A stretch of DNA of 64,000 bases from the NCBI GenBank assembly GCA_014377445.1, contig JACMPP010000059.1, positions 1 to 64,000 on the forward strand, in the 5' to 3' direction. The stretch is from Oligoflexus sp. Its GTDB lineage: Bacteria; Bdellovibrionota_B; Oligoflexia; Oligoflexales; Oligoflexaceae. This document shows, piece after piece, positions 1-10,357 of the stretch. Below the pieces are notes generated by a model that saw nothing but the letters and a program-made list of their open reading frames with translations, was not told the origin of the DNA and did not search any database. The first letter of the stretch is position 1, and each line of letters starts with the position of its first letter. The translations under genes were made by a program, and so were the position numbers.

Positions 1-3000
1 CCTCGATGCGCGAAACCCAGCTCCTTGCCAATAGAAATCGTTCGTTGAAGATATCAAAGAACCCGGCACTCCGTTACTCAGAAAGCCACCAAACAAATCG
101 TAGTTCGTGGTAGCACCCGCATAAACATCAGCACTATGGAAGCTATGACCATACCAAAGTCCGTCGATGCCATTGTCCAGTCCGCTTTGGCCATCGATTT
201 GACCCGTGGTAAATTCCCAGACATTGCCCACCATATCCGCTGCACCATACCGGGAGCGGCAAGTGGCGGTTGACCCAGCTCCACTTGTGTTGGTGTTCAT
301 GATAAAACCGGCAGGAACATAGTCGGTATGACAACGAATGCTGGTGTTATCGCCTGCACCACTTTCAATAGTCGAGGTGGCGACCGAACCTGTAAACGGA
401 TTGAGACTTGCTTCTATCGTTCCATCCTGATCGGAATCACCCCAATCGGCAGCCTTAAACCATTCCGGGTCGCTCGGCAGCTGTAACGAATAGTTTTTGC
501 CGTCGCTGTCGGCGATCGTCGTATAGCGACAGGCTTTCCACGAGGCACCTTGATCGATGTAAATTCTAGGAGTCACGCCTTGTTTCGACTGCACCGTTGC
601 CGTGGTTGGATTGATCGCGCTGCCATTCCCACAGGCAGAAAGATTGAAAGTGCCGGTTTGCAGGAAGAGATCGTGGCACTGAGCGGCGTTACTAACCCAA
701 GCGGCAGCGGTGCCTTGCAAGGGCCAAAATCCAGCTCCATTGGCAGGATTATTCACGACGCTGCCGCTATAGATAGCCCCCTCATACTTTTGAATGAAAA
801 AATCATGATCGAGACCGGACTTCTCCATCGGCACGTGGACCATAATCTCGGGCCGCGTCTGATATTGCTGATAAAATTCATCGACTAAAAATACCGCCGC
901 ACGGCGAAGTCTCGGCTCCATGCGAAAGGCTGATGCGGAGCTCAAAGGAGGACCTGCGAAATAGGGCGAGCGAAAGTGCTGAACCATAGGCGTCACCGCA
1001 TTGCCGGAAGCATCCTCTACAGCTAGAATGTAGTTATAGATCTTGCCGACGAGAAGACTCCCGCCATCTTTCGTTGATAGGTCCGCAAAGGTGCAATTAG
1101 CAGGCGTCGAGTTCACACAATTGCTAATCGTTGCAATCAAAGTTCCGTCGCTGCTGCTGCTGGTGAAGAGCCGAGCTCCACTGGTATCGACCGCCAGCGG
1201 GTCGAGGGGCTTATCACTCGCATAGTTGCTGCTACTATTACCGAGAGCCCAGGGCATGGGAGTCCGGATCGATTGATGGTTCGGTTCCGTAAAGCGATAG
1301 AGTTTATAGACGAGCCCTGCATCTGATGCGGCACAGGTGCCGGAAGTATTACAAGTTGTCTTGGACCATGGCTGCCAGGTGACGTTCACCCGGCCCTCGG
1401 CGACCGCGTCGGTAGTTATACCATCGACGGTGATTGCTACCTCTTCCCAGCGATTGTCTTTTACAAAGAAATTCTCTGGAACAAGCCCCGCTGTGGCAAG
1501 ATCGGCAGTTTTAAATTTAGGCTCATCCGGCAAGGCAAGCTGACTCATGGTCGGCATCGTGTCGGCGCGAAAACCCAGACAACGAAAACCTATACCTGTA
1601 TCGCTCGTGGTGCTTGGATCGGTCCAGCCTTGAGCCTCCGCCCCATACTGCTTTTGATCGGCTAAACTTGGTGTTTTAAAATCAGCTCCTAGGGTCATCG
1701 CGAGTCCACTCGTGCCGGGATCGACTTTATGAAATCGTCGAACGATGTTATCGATACCATTGGGCAACGTCCGGCCTATCGTAGGACCATAACTAAAACG
1801 GGTCTCGGCATTGCCACTGATGCTGTATTGCAACATTCTGTTATCGACCCATTCTCGGAGATTCCCAGCCATATCCTGCAGACCTAAAGCGTTTTTGCAC
1901 AGAGCTGCTGATCCAGCGGCCGCAGCTGAACCCGAGCTTACATTGCAATTTCCCCCGGCATTATTCGAGTAAGTTGTCCACATGCTCGCATAATTCGTCC
2001 CGATCCATTTCGAAGCGCGGCGCCATTCCTCGGCTGTGGGCAGGCGAACCTTGGCATTCGCATTGCTCGCATTTCGACAAGCATAATAGGCTGTGGGCCA
2101 GGAGATGCTGGCCTGAGGAGTCACGCCTGCCAAACTTTCTGCCGCTTTGGTGATAACCTTTGAGCCACAGCTCGGGTCAGTGACGGTGCCATCGACATGA
2201 AATTTATAGGAGCAACCTGTGAGATTGGCTTCGGTGCTTGTCACGGTATCGCCGCCGGCATTTGTTCCGCTACTAGAGAGCGAGGCCTCATAGCGCATAA
2301 GGTAAAAGTCATAAGCGAGGCTTGAGAATTTCTTCGGAATAAGAGCATAGCCCGGAGTGCCTTTGAGAACGTAGACAAGACTTGAAATCGATCGATTCGG
2401 ATCAACATACTTGCCGTTCGCATCGGAGTAGCGCACATAATAGTAGCCATCTTTGAGCAACGCGACGGGTACCGAGACCAGGAGCTTGGTATCCGTCGGC
2501 GTCGTGTCATAGGTCGGGTCCCCATAGGGAATTGTCGCAATGGGATTTGAGAGGTCAAAGGAGCCATAGCTTAGACTTCCACTATAAAAGACCTCATATT
2601 TCTGAATAGAAGCGGCCGGGGTGGCGCCAAAAGTCAACTCAAGTTTCCCTGTACCATCAGCCCAGCTACCTAAGACTTCCCCAGAAACAACTCCTGCAAA
2701 ACTTGGCAAAGCTTCGACAGAAATAGGGGAAGCGGATGCAACAAACCCAGACACGTTGCCAGAAAGATCGCGCGACTGCACGCAGCCATAATAAGTCGTG
2801 CCCACCACGCCGGTGACACTGGCGGGGGATATCACGGATGATGTGGGACTTACGCAACTTGTTGAGCATCCGCTGTTCAGACAAAGTTTCACATCACTTG
2901 CTTGAAAGTTCGTATCGGTTCCAGATGTCCAGCTCATCAGAAAAGTAGGGCTTAAAGAATAGGCATCTGCAAAGCTAATAGCCGAAGGTAACGTTGGCAG

Positions 3001-6000
3001 CGTCGTATCGATTACAAGTGCCTTTTGTCCAGCTAAAGAGCTCCCGCCCACCGGAAGACTGAGAGAGGCGTTATTGCCGCCTGCATCTTGGATTGAGGCC
3101 GCGGTGCCTAAGGTCAGTGGCATCGTTCCAATTGGATCAAGATCAGCGCTATTGTCGCCCGCAGCGACCGTATAGTTGAAGGTCAGAGTCGACGAACCTG
3201 AGCCCGAAGCATAAACCGCCTGGGTATCGAGCGCCCCCGTCTCAAGAGTCAGGCGGAAATTGCCTTCATTGGCGACGTATACATTTTCCGAAAAAGTCAG
3301 CGTGATCGGAATCACGGCCCCAGCTTTGAAATAGCCGTTCGTTGCCGTCGAAGAGACGTTTATAATCATGGGAACGCTCGTATCAACGGTGATAGGAGTC
3401 AGCGAAGCGACCCAAGAACTCTTGTTGCCCACCGCGTCCTGGCCTTGCACGCAGCCGTAGTAGCTGCCGCCATTCACCCCAGTCATAGATTTCGGGGAGA
3501 CTGCTGAGGTGCCGAGGCTGATGCAAGAGCTTGAGCAGTCATTTGCTGCGCAGAGCTTGGTATTGTGGGAAACGGAAGAGTTATCTGTGCTGTTAAGCCA
3601 GGCCATGTTAAACGTAGAACTTGTGCTGCTCACTCCGCTAAAGCCTACCGAACTTGGAGCGCTCGGGGAAACCCCATCGATGACGAGAGCCTTATGCGTA
3701 GCAATCGAATTGGCCCCGACAATGCTTGGGAGGGTTAAAACTGCTGAATTTCCAGCATCATCTTTGAGACTCGAGCTTCCCGTCAGGGTGAGGGAGGTGG
3801 TTGACGTTACGTTGAGATCGGTCGATTCATCGTTTGGCTGAACCGTATAACGAAAACTCAGCGTGGCCGTGCCGCTACCGGATAGATAGTTTGCCGTTCG
3901 ATCGGTCGCTCCCGTTTCAAGAAGAAGGCCGAAACCTTCGCTGCTCAAAGCATAAACAGCTTTTGAGAACTGCACAGTAAGATCAACCGTATCCCCTGTT
4001 TTGTAGGATCCATTCGCCGAAGAACTCGACACATCCAAGACCGTCGGTGCACTGGTATCAACCGTTAGCGAAGCACCCGATGGAATCCAAGCCGATACAT
4101 TTCCCGCCGAATCTTCGCCCCGAACGCAGGCGTAGTAAACTCCTCCATTCACGCCCGTTACGGTAGCCGGTGATAAAAGTTGATAGACCGGGCTGCTGCA
4201 GGACGTCGTACAATCGCTCGCAGCACAGATCATAATATCGTGCCGGCGAAGATTCGCGTCGATGCTGTTCGTCCAAGTGACCGGAAAGTCCAAGGAAGAA
4301 TTCTTCGTCCCAGCAAATCCAACGGCAGTCGGTGCAGTGGGCAAAGTCGTATCGATCACGATGGCTTTCGCACTTGATAATGCAGATGTTGGTAAAGTTA
4401 AGTTCGCATTGCTGCCAGCGGCATCTTTGATGGCCCCCAGGGATACGAGAGATAAAGCTCCTGCCCCTGCGACATCAAGATCTGGGGAGGTATCCGAGGC
4501 TCCAACGGTGTAAGTAAACCTTAGGATCGAAGAACCGCTGCCTCCTGAATAAACTGCGTTGGACCCTGCGGCCATCGCTAGACTGAGGTCGCTCGGACTC
4601 GTCACATAAACTGGCTCCGAGAATGTCACATCGATCAAAACAACAGTGCCCTGCTTATAAAAACCATCGGCCGTTGGACTCGAAATATGGGTGACCGTCG
4701 GCAAAGTCGTATCGATCGTTACACTGCTTACCGAGGGAACCCATGGGGTCAGGTTGCCTGCAAGATCTTCGCCTTGCACACAGCCGTAGTAGCTGGAGCC
4801 GTTGAGGCCGGCGATAGTCACGGGCGATAGAAGATCTGTCGTTAACCCGAAACAGCCCGAGGCGCAATCGTTTGCTGCGCAAATCTTTACATTATGATAG
4901 CGAGCGTTCGTGTCTGTACTATCGACCCAATTCATAACAAGATTTAACCCGGTACTGAAGGCCGAAGCAAAACCCACCGAGCTCGGTAAGGACGGAGCCG
5001 TCGTATCGATAATAAAATTCTTGAGTGTACCCAAAGATCCCAAGGCCGCCAGAGCGGGTAGAGCCAAGGAAACGCCAACTCCTGCAGCCGACTTTAAGGC
5101 CCCACTACTGCCCAAACTCAAGGCTCCTGGAGAAAGATAATTTAAATCACTCGCCGTATCGCCTGCCTGAACTGTGTAGAGAAACACCAGCGTATTGCTG
5201 CCGCTGCCCGAGCTATAAACCGCAGACCTATCCGTAGCTCCCGTCTCAAGAGTCAAGCTAAAGTCATTGCCATTCGTCACATAGACATTGCTCGAATAGA
5301 CGACCCAAATCGGAAGCACATCTCCGACCTTAAAGATTCCATTTGCAGTGGGGCTTGATACCGAACTGACCAATGGGGCCGAAGTTTGCACGGTAACAGG
5401 GCTAGCCGAAGCAACCCAAGCGCTCAGATTGCCCGCCAGGTCCTCCGCCTGAACGCAGGCGAAGTAAGATGTTCCATCCACGCCTACTTTGGTAGCTGTG
5501 AGCAGGGGACTCAAAACACTTGCAGGGCCGCAAGTAAGGGAACAGGCCCCGTCCGAACAAATCTTAGTCCGATACCCTCCCATGTGAGCATCGATCCCTG
5601 GCATCCAACTGACATCAAAACTGAGCGTGGCACTGATGGGACTTACGAAAGAAATGGCGGAAGGTGGCATGGGCGCTTCGGTATCAATCTCGATCTGCTT
5701 TTGCTCGGCCAGGCTCTTTCCGCCAGGAGGGCTAGGAAGACTATAGAGCAGAGGTCGACCCCCTTCATCCAAGAGTCCCTTTGGATTATCTGCAGAAAAA
5801 AGACTCACGGCATCCAGGGCTATCGTATCCTGTCCACTGCGCACGCTATACGAGAAGATGAGAGTATCCGTACCACTGCCGCTCCCATAGGGCGCAAGGC
5901 TCATCGTGGCGCCATGCTTAATTTGAAGACTTAAATCCGCATGAGGAGCCAGAAATACTTTGCTCGAAAACTTCACGGCGATGGGGATGACAGTCCCCCT

Positions 6001-6804
6001 CTTATAAAAGCCATCTAACAGCGAAGTCGTCACCGAAATAGCTTTTACCCGCGAAAGATTGGCAGGAATAAGCACCGGCGTACAGCTACTTGAAGTAAGG
6101 ATACCGTGAGCTGCCGCTATGCAGAGGCTATAGTCTACCTCCGCGCTATAGGGATCGAGCTTGAGGTAGGTATTTGGAGTTGAGAACTTCGCTGGAGTAA
6201 GACCCGTGATCTTATAGGAACTCGCACCAGGTACCAGATCCCAAACTATGCTTATCCCATCCTTAGCTGAAATAATCTGCCACCGGGGAGGAGCCGACAA
6301 TTGAGCTTTGACAGCTAAGAGGTGCCGCTTTGAAAGCTTACTCTTCTCATCCGTTACCCGGAAAATGTAATAGCTGCCAAGCTCTATAGCTTCATCGAAA
6401 GTGTAAGTCGTTTCATCGGTAACAGTCGCGAGACTATTCCAAACCAGCGAACTATCGTCTTGTTCGAGATCGACTGTTGCGGAAGTTAACGAGCTCGCAG
6501 CAGTCGGTGTGATGGACTCAAAAGCCAATGGCAGGACTTCTGCCTTTATGAAGTCGACCTGAAAGCTAAGCCCCGGCTTTGCCGAAGGCGACGTCCAGCT
6601 AAGCTGTAACTTTCCTGCCTCGGTTAATCTTACGTCGTCGACCCCTACGAACTTTCGCGAAGCAATCGAGCCGTTGCTGAAAACATCTAGACTGTTGCAA
6701 CTTAGAGGCCCGATCGCAAAAGCTAAGAACGCGAAAATCCTCAGCCACATCAGGTGATTGCGACGTTGATTTGCTAGGTCGAGCCTAAGGCTCAGAAGCT
6801 TCAT
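1..6804 (-). CDS. Giant repeat lipoprotein with FGE-like C-terminus (copy 1, 3' end beyond window)
   Basis: One open frame runs from an ATG at 6804 (GAGGAG about 9 nt upstream) to the window edge, 2268 codons. The N-terminus has a hydrophobic segment ending in AIGPLSC, a weak lipobox, so outer-membrane or surface attachment is likely. Residues about 250-1400 hold five repeats of about 224 residues: an FN3-like half with paired cysteines (KLC, ND C, SC, YYGCVQ) and an Ig-like half (DGFYKQG, SGSGTATL, YTVQAGD, DAAGNN). After these come two FGE/SUMF1-type domains, seen in RLPTAEEWRRASKWIG and MAGNLREWVDNR (about residues 1580-1650), and in CRYTT and RYGAADMVGN (about 2090-2190). FGE folds can be catalytic or merely structural; nothing here shows sulfatase activation. 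It is paralogous along its whole length to the gene at 57671-64000. Function inferred: cell-surface or adhesin-like protein. Confidence 0.85.
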   Translation of the reverse strand, partial: MKLLSLRLDLANQRRNHLMWLRIFAFLAFAIGPLSCNSLDVFSNGSIASRKFVGVDDVRLTEAGKLQLSWTSPSAKPGLSFQVDFIKAEVLPLAFESITPTAASSLTSATVDLEQDDSSLVWNSLATVTDETTYTFDEAIELGSYYIFRVTDEKSKLSKRHLLAVKAQLSAPPRWQIISAKDGISIVWDLVPGASSYKITGLTPAKFSTPNTYLKLDPYSAEVDYSLCIAAAHGILTSSSCTPVLIPANLSRVKAISVTTSLLDGFYKRGTVIPIAVKFSSKVFLAPHADLSLQIKHGATMSLAPYGSGSGTDTLIFSYSVRSGQDTIALDAVSLFSADNPKGLLDEGGRPLLYSLPSPPGGKSLAEQKQIEIDTEAPMPPSAISFVSPISATLSFDVSWMPGIDAHMGGYRTKICSDGACSLTCGPASVLSPLLTATKVGVDGTSYFACVQAEDLAGNLSAWVASASPVTVQTSAPLVSSVSSPTANGIFKVGDVLPIWVVYSSNVYVTNGNDFSLTLETGATDRSAVYSSGSGSNTLVFLYTVQAGDTASDLNYLSPGALSLGSSGALKSAAGVGVSLALPALAALGSLGTLKNFIIDTTAPSLPSSVGFASAFSTGLNLVMNWVDSTDTNARYHNVKICAANDCASGCFGLTTDLLSPVTIAGLNGSSYYGCVQGEDLAGNLTPWVPSVSSVTIDTTLPTVTHISSPTADGFYKQGTVVLIDVTFSEPVYVTSPSDLSLAMAAGSNAVYSGGSGSSILRFTYTVGASDTSPDLDVAGAGALSLVSLGAIKDAAGSNANLTLPTSALSSAKAIVIDTTLPTAPTAVGFAGTKNSSLDFPVTWTNSIDANLRRHDIMICAASDCTTSCSSPVYQLLSPATVTGVNGGVYYACVRGEDSAGNVSAWIPSGASLTVDTSAPTVLDVSSSSANGSYKTGDTVDLTVQFSKAVYALSSEGFGLLLETGATDRTANYLSGSGTATLSFRYTVQPNDESTDLNVTSTTSLTLTGSSSLKDDAGNSAVLTLPSIVGANSIATHKALVIDGVSPSAPSSVGFSGVSSTSSTFNMAWLNSTDNSSVSHNTKLCAANDCSSSCISLGTSAVSPKSMTGVNGGSYYGCVQGQDAVGNKSSWVASLTPITVDTSVPMIINVSSTATNGYFKAGAVIPITLTFSENVYVANEGNFRLTLETGALDTQAVYASGSGSSTLTFNYTVAAGDNSADLDPIGTMPLTLGTAASIQDAGGNNASLSLPVGGSSLAGQKALVIDTTLPTLPSAISFADAYSLSPTFLMSWTSGTDTNFQASDVKLCLNSGCSTSCVSPTSSVISPASVTGVVGTTYYGCVQSRDLSGNVSGFVASASPISVEALPSFAGVVSGEVLGSWADGTGKLELTFGATPAASIQKYEVFYSGSLSYGSFDLSNPIATIPYGDPTYDTTPTDTKLLVSVPVALLKDGYYYVRYSDANGKYVDPNRSISSLVYVLKGTPGYALIPKKFSSLAYDFYLMRYEASLSSSGTNAGGDTVTSTEANLTGCSYKFHVDGTVTDPSCGSKVITKAAESLAGVTPQASISWPTAYYACRNASNANAKVRLPTAEEWRRASKWIGTNYASMWTTYSNNAGGNCNVSSGSAAAAGSAALCKNALGLQDMAGNLREWVDNRMLQYSISGNAETRFSYGPTIGRTLPNGIDNIVRRFHKVDPGTSGLAMTLGADFKTPSLADQKQYGAEAQGWTDPSTTSDTGIGFRCLGFRADTMPTMSQLALPDEPKFKTADLATAGLVPENFFVKDNRWEEVAITVDGITTDAVAEGRVNVTWQPWSKTTCNTSGTCAASDAGLVYKLYRFTEPNHQSIRTPMPWALGNSSSNYASDKPLDPLAVDTSGARLFTSSSSDGTLIATISNCVNSTPANCTFADLSTKDGGSLLVGKIYNYILAVEDASGNAVTPMVQHFRSPYFAGPPLSSASAFRMEPRLRRAAVFLVDEFYQQYQTRPEIMVHVPMEKSGLDHDFFIQKYEGAIYSGSVVNNPANGAGFWPLQGTAAAWVSNAAQCHDLFLQTGTFNLSACGNGSAINPTTATVQSKQGVTPRIYIDQGASWKACRYTTIADSDGKNYSLQLPSDPEWFKAADWGDSDQDGTIEASLNPFTGSVATSTIESGAGDNTSIRCHTDYVPAGFIMNTNTSGAGSTATCRSRYGAADMVGNVWEFTTGQIDGQSGLDNGIDGLWYGHSFHSADVYAGATTNYDLFGGFLSNGVPGSLISSTNDFYWQGAGFRASR
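2690..6060 (-). repeat. Five tandem ~670-bp coding repeats of giant lipoprotein copy 1
   Basis: The conserved glycine/serine-rich Ig-half motif (SGSGT-type) recurs near 3196, 3873, 4532, 5203 and 5876, spaced 659-677 bp. Each unit encodes about 220-225 residues. Units are clearly homologous but diverged at DNA level, so this is an old protein repeat and not a recent tandem amplification. Confidence 0.8.
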
Positions 6805-7007
6805 TGCCTTTCTCCTCTCGGTAATAGAAGCTCATCGGCTCGATCGTGATAGGATCTGAGCAGAGAGTCGTTAGATAAGACAACTAGCTCGTAAGCTATC
6901 GTTAATTTTATCTTATCTATTTGAAAAGAGAGGACATTTGGCTGATCTTTCTGGCTGAACTCCACCCGATATTCACGATAAATTCCATGAATCTCATCTA
7001 TACCTAG

Positions 7008-7202
7008 ATTCCCTGGCCCACATATTTAGCGGAAGAGCCAGAAAAAGAGGAGATAGGAACGTATCGAGTACCGTTTCATGAACTCTACCTTTTAAATCCG
7101 AAGCTCGGAAATTCCGTTGGATTTGTCGATATTACCGAGAAAAGAATGGAGACATTCTACGATCATTTGAAGAGCTTGGGTAGGAATTCTGAAATTGTAT
7201 GA
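7008..7202 (+). pseudogene. Coding-like open frame lacking a start codon (possible remnant)
   Basis: Between a TAG at 7005 and a TGA at 7200 lies a 64-codon frame that reads like real protein (for example GTYRVPFHELYLLNPK and GFVDITEKRMETFYDHLK), but it has no ATG, GTG or TTG near its beginning; the first ATG is at 7146. No family recognised. Upstream, a different frame is also coding-like, which suggests a decayed gene with a frameshift. The rest of the 435-bp gap (6805-7239) holds the promoter side of the giant lipoprotein gene and nothing else I can name. Confidence 0.3.
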
Positions 7203-7239
7203 AAACTTGATACTACAACTGTGTGGCGTCAACAACTGC

Positions 7240-7833
7240 CTACAGTCCCCGACTCGCCATAGTCCTCGTCACCATCACATCAAGAAGCGTTTCCAACGCG
7301 AGTTGCACATCAGGCCCTTCGAGAACGCCGAGCGCCCGGGCAATCGCTTCGATCGTCGCCAGACCTTCAGCCTTCGTTTCTTTTCGAACCTTGTAAAGAC
7401 TCTCACCAGCCAAGGCGACTTTCACCACTGGGAAATTGATCATATTGGGTATGCGTCGCCGCATCTTGCTGGTCTGCCGCCAGTTGCCATCGGGCACGAT
7501 GAGATTCACCGGGCCTTTCAATTTCCTGACAAAGTCGGCGTCGATAACCCGGGCCTCTTCACTCGGATAAAGTACGATACTGGGGCGATCAGGCATGAGG
7601 TGTTCGAGTAGATCGAAGGGCCGCGACTGATCCCCCGTCGTGAGGATGACGCTATTGGGCAAGGCCTGCGCGGCAAGCCTCCCCGTGTTGGTCGGTGTAA
7701 TAAGTTCCCGTTTGGTCATCAGCACCACGAGGCGCGTGGGAAGATCGAGCTGAGGAATGAGGGCACACAAACAATTCTCAAGCCGCATCAAACATTTTGG
7801 ACAACGTTCGCTGGTTTTCTTTCTTAGGCCCAT
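7240..7833 (-). CDS. tapT: DTW-domain tRNA-uridine aminocarboxypropyltransferase
   Basis: 197 residues, the normal size for the DTW/YfiP family, which transfers the 3-amino-3-carboxypropyl group of SAM to uridine in tRNA (acp3U). Seen directly: an N-terminal cysteine cluster (CPKCLMRLENCLC, residues about 11-23), the family signature in the form DGNWRQTSKM (about residues 115-124), and a middle segment PSIVLYPSEEA typical of the fold. The ATG at 7833 has GGGAG about 10 nt upstream. It stands between the giant lipoprotein gene and a hybrid kinase with no obvious operon partner. The symbol is given by family similarity; substrate position in tRNA is not visible. Confidence 0.85.
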   Translation of the reverse strand: MGLRKKTSERCPKCLMRLENCLCALIPQLDLPTRLVVLMTKRELITPTNTGRLAAQALPNSVILTTGDQSRPFDLLEHLMPDRPSIVLYPSEEARVIDADFVRKLKGPVNLIVPDGNWRQTSKMRRRIPNMINFPVVKVALAGESLYKVRKETKAEGLATIEAIARALGVLEGPDVQLALETLLDVMVTRTMASRGL

Positions 7834-7942
7834 GCCTCGACACTCCCAAGCCCCTGGTAGAATGCTCCACCCGGGAATTATGAAGTCCCGAAACTACTTG
7901 ATCTCGCCAAGAATCACCAGCCTTCATCTCTCCTCTCAGGCT

Positions 7943-10024
7943 CTAGGAATGAAGGTGATCACGGATCGTCTGAATCAGTGCTTCGGTATCGAGTGGCTTC
8001 GTCAGGTGACCGTCATAGCCCGCATTGGCCGTTTTCTTGCGCTCTTCCGCCATAGCATGAGCAGTCAGCGCAAAAACAGTTCCGTGATAGCCGAGCGACC
8101 GCAGCTTACGGATCGCTTCGTACCCATCCATGATAGGCATCTGGATATCCATCAGGACTATGGAGTAATTGCCCCCCATTGCCTTTTCAACACCTTCAAG
8201 CCCGTTGTTCGCCACATCCACCGAGGCTCCCTTTTTGGTCAGGATGCGTTTGATAAGGATTTGGTTGTCGAGTGCATCCTCGACGAGCAGAACCTTGGCT
8301 TTAGAGAGAACCCCCCCATCGTCTTTGCCGGCACTGGTAATCACGCCAATCACTTTCGCCTCCGATTTAGGATGTTCGACCTCGATCGTGATTTGGAAGG
8401 TACAGCCGCGACGCAGTTTGCATTCCGAGATCGCGATATTTCCTCCCATCGCTTGAGCGAGACGCCTGGAAAGCGCCAGACCCAATCCCGTTCCTCCGTA
8501 TTTACGGGTGGTGGTGTTGTCAGCCTGCGTGAAAGGTTGAAACAACTTCTTCTGCTGAGAGCGCATAAGCCCTGGACCGGTATCGGCCACCGAGATGGTG
8601 ATCGTGGATTTGTCTGAGTTGATTAGAGCCGATTCCACCCGAACTTTTATGCCGCCGAGACTTGTGAATTTTACGGCATTGCCAATGATGTTGATTAGGA
8701 TTTGCCTAAGACGCGCTGGATCGGAAAGAACTTGGTTCGGGACGTTGGAATCGATGGCGAGAGTCATATAGAGACGTTTTGCCTTCACCGTTTCGCTGAA
8801 CAGCGATGTAATTTCGCTGAGGAGATCGGGTAGACTGAACGGCATCCGCTCAATTTCCAGATGTCCGGCCTCGACCTTGGAAAGATCGAGAATGTCATCG
8901 ATAACGTGCGTGAGCGCCTTACCGTTTCGACTGATAATATCGATGTAACCCAGACGTTCTTCAGGGCCTGTACTCGGATCTCGCAGGAGATCGGTGAAAC
9001 CAAGAATCGCACCCAAGGGTGTTCGGATCTCATGACTCATGTTGGCAAGAAATGCGCTTTTCGTCGCGTTAGCCCGTTCCGCTTCCAATTTCGCATCAGA
9101 GAGTTCCTTGGCCTGAATCTTCCGATCCTCGATATCGGTCGCTGAACCACACCAGCTCATGATGTTCGAACTCTTATCCTTGGTCGGTACAGCTCTCAGG
9201 AGAAACCAACGATAGGAACCGTTTTTGCCACGTAGCCTGATATCGACTTCCAGGGGCTGACCGGTCTCGATACTGTCATTCCAGGCCTGACGTCCTCGAT
9301 CCTTGTCCTCAGGATGGGCAAAGCTTATCCAGTCAGAGGGATAGATCGAATTGGAATACTCCTTCCACTGGCTATTGGTATAGTTGATTTCACCAGCAGC
9401 ATTAGCGGTCCATATAATTTGCGGCAGAGTTTCAGCGAGGCTGCGGAAATAAAGCTCGCTCTCTCGTATCGCATTCCTCTGCTCAGTCTCCTGACGCTTT
9501 CTTTCGCTGATGTCCATCCCGGAGATCAACACACATTTGACTTTGCCCAATTCATCAAAAAGTGGCCTGAGAATCAAGTCGGTCCACCGGACCTGATCGT
9601 GGCCATCACGAATTTCATAGGGCACATCAAATCGCACGACCGAACCGTTCACGCAATCGTTGAAGGCATTTTTAATTCTCTCCCTCTGTGCGGGATCGTG
9701 TGACCACCACAAACCATCCCATAGCACCCGGCCGATGAGTTCGGATTTGCTGTGACTGCTTTCCTGCACGGCCAGATCATTAACAAATGTGACCACACCA
9801 CTGGGCAATACGGTTCCTGCAAAAATCGGGAGATTATCGAGCATCTCTTGAACTGAATTCACTATCTCCGCCTTTTGATGTTCCTGTTTCCACGGCCCAT
9901 CGTCACGCTGCTTTTCATGGCTGACCGACTTCGAAACATTATTCCAAAAGTTATGTTTGACGTCCAGGCGCTCCAGCGGCACTGTCAAACGATTATCAGT
10001 TTTTATCGCCATAATCTTTTCCAT
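7943..10024 (-). CDS. Hybrid sensor histidine kinase (PAS-PAS-HisKA-HATPase-REC)
   Basis: 693 residues with no clear membrane segment, so probably a cytosolic sensor. Order: two PAS domains (about residues 55-175 and 190-315; second begins ETLPQIIWTANAAGEI), a HisKA domain with phospho-acceptor His in NMSHEIRTPL (about 330), an HATPase with NAVKFTS, DTGPGL and GGTGLGLALS (about 435-550), and a C-terminal receiver with the acidic start VLLVED, phospho-acceptor Asp in LMDIQMP (about 627) and Lys in HLTKPLD. The ATG at 10024 has AAGG 7 nt upstream; an in-frame ATG four codons later is an alternative. No cognate regulator gene is adjacent, so output is probably by phosphorelay to a distant partner. 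Confidence 0.92.
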   Translation of the reverse strand: MEKIMAIKTDNRLTVPLERLDVKHNFWNNVSKSVSHEKQRDDGPWKQEHQKAEIVNSVQEMLDNLPIFAGTVLPSGVVTFVNDLAVQESSHSKSELIGRVLWDGLWWSHDPAQRERIKNAFNDCVNGSVVRFDVPYEIRDGHDQVRWTDLILRPLFDELGKVKCVLISGMDISERKRQETEQRNAIRESELYFRSLAETLPQIIWTANAAGEINYTNSQWKEYSNSIYPSDWISFAHPEDKDRGRQAWNDSIETGQPLEVDIRLRGKNGSYRWFLLRAVPTKDKSSNIMSWCGSATDIEDRKIQAKELSDAKLEAERANATKSAFLANMSHEIRTPLGAILGFTDLLRDPSTGPEERLGYIDIISRNGKALTHVIDDILDLSKVEAGHLEIERMPFSLPDLLSEITSLFSETVKAKRLYMTLAIDSNVPNQVLSDPARLRQILINIIGNAVKFTSLGGIKVRVESALINSDKSTITISVADTGPGLMRSQQKKLFQPFTQADNTTTRKYGGTGLGLALSRRLAQAMGGNIAISECKLRRGCTFQITIEVEHPKSEAKVIGVITSAGKDDGGVLSKAKVLLVEDALDNQILIKRILTKKGASVDVANNGLEGVEKAMGGNYSIVLMDIQMPIMDGYEAIRKLRSLGYHGTVFALTAHAMAEERKKTANAGYDGHLTKPLDTEALIQTIRDHLHS

Positions 10025-10357
10025 GACACAGCCTTAAAAGCGAAAGTCGCGGTAGACGAGAGGACAGATCAAGTCTCAAGACCGCGACAGCTCATCCGAG
10101 AGATTATCCCAGGCTGATCTATTTTTTCACCTGAATTCAGCTCTAAAGCTCGAATTTCGCTATTCTTCCCGATAAATCAAGATACCTGACCAATTCACGT
10201 TACCAAAGTCTTAAAAAGACGCTCTACAAGGCGCTTGAACCCATTATATATCATGGTTTCAGAGGTTTATAATATTGACCTCATACTATTGATTCCTTAC
10301 CCAAAAGGAGAACTGAATTGTTGCAAAACAAGTGAATAGCTTTTTTCATCTGCTGTT

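Noticed and set aside
2690-6060. CRISPR-like or satellite repeat
   Set aside because: Repeats of about 670 bp are coding, in frame and diverged; they are protein domain repeats.
1-6804. Active formylglycine-generating enzyme
   Set aside because: The FGE-like domains end large repeat lipoproteins, no sulfatase needing activation was seen nearby, and the active-site cysteine pair could not be confirmed.
7757-8617. 286-codon plus-strand frame
   Set aside because: Antisense to the DTW and hybrid kinase genes, both with clear domains.
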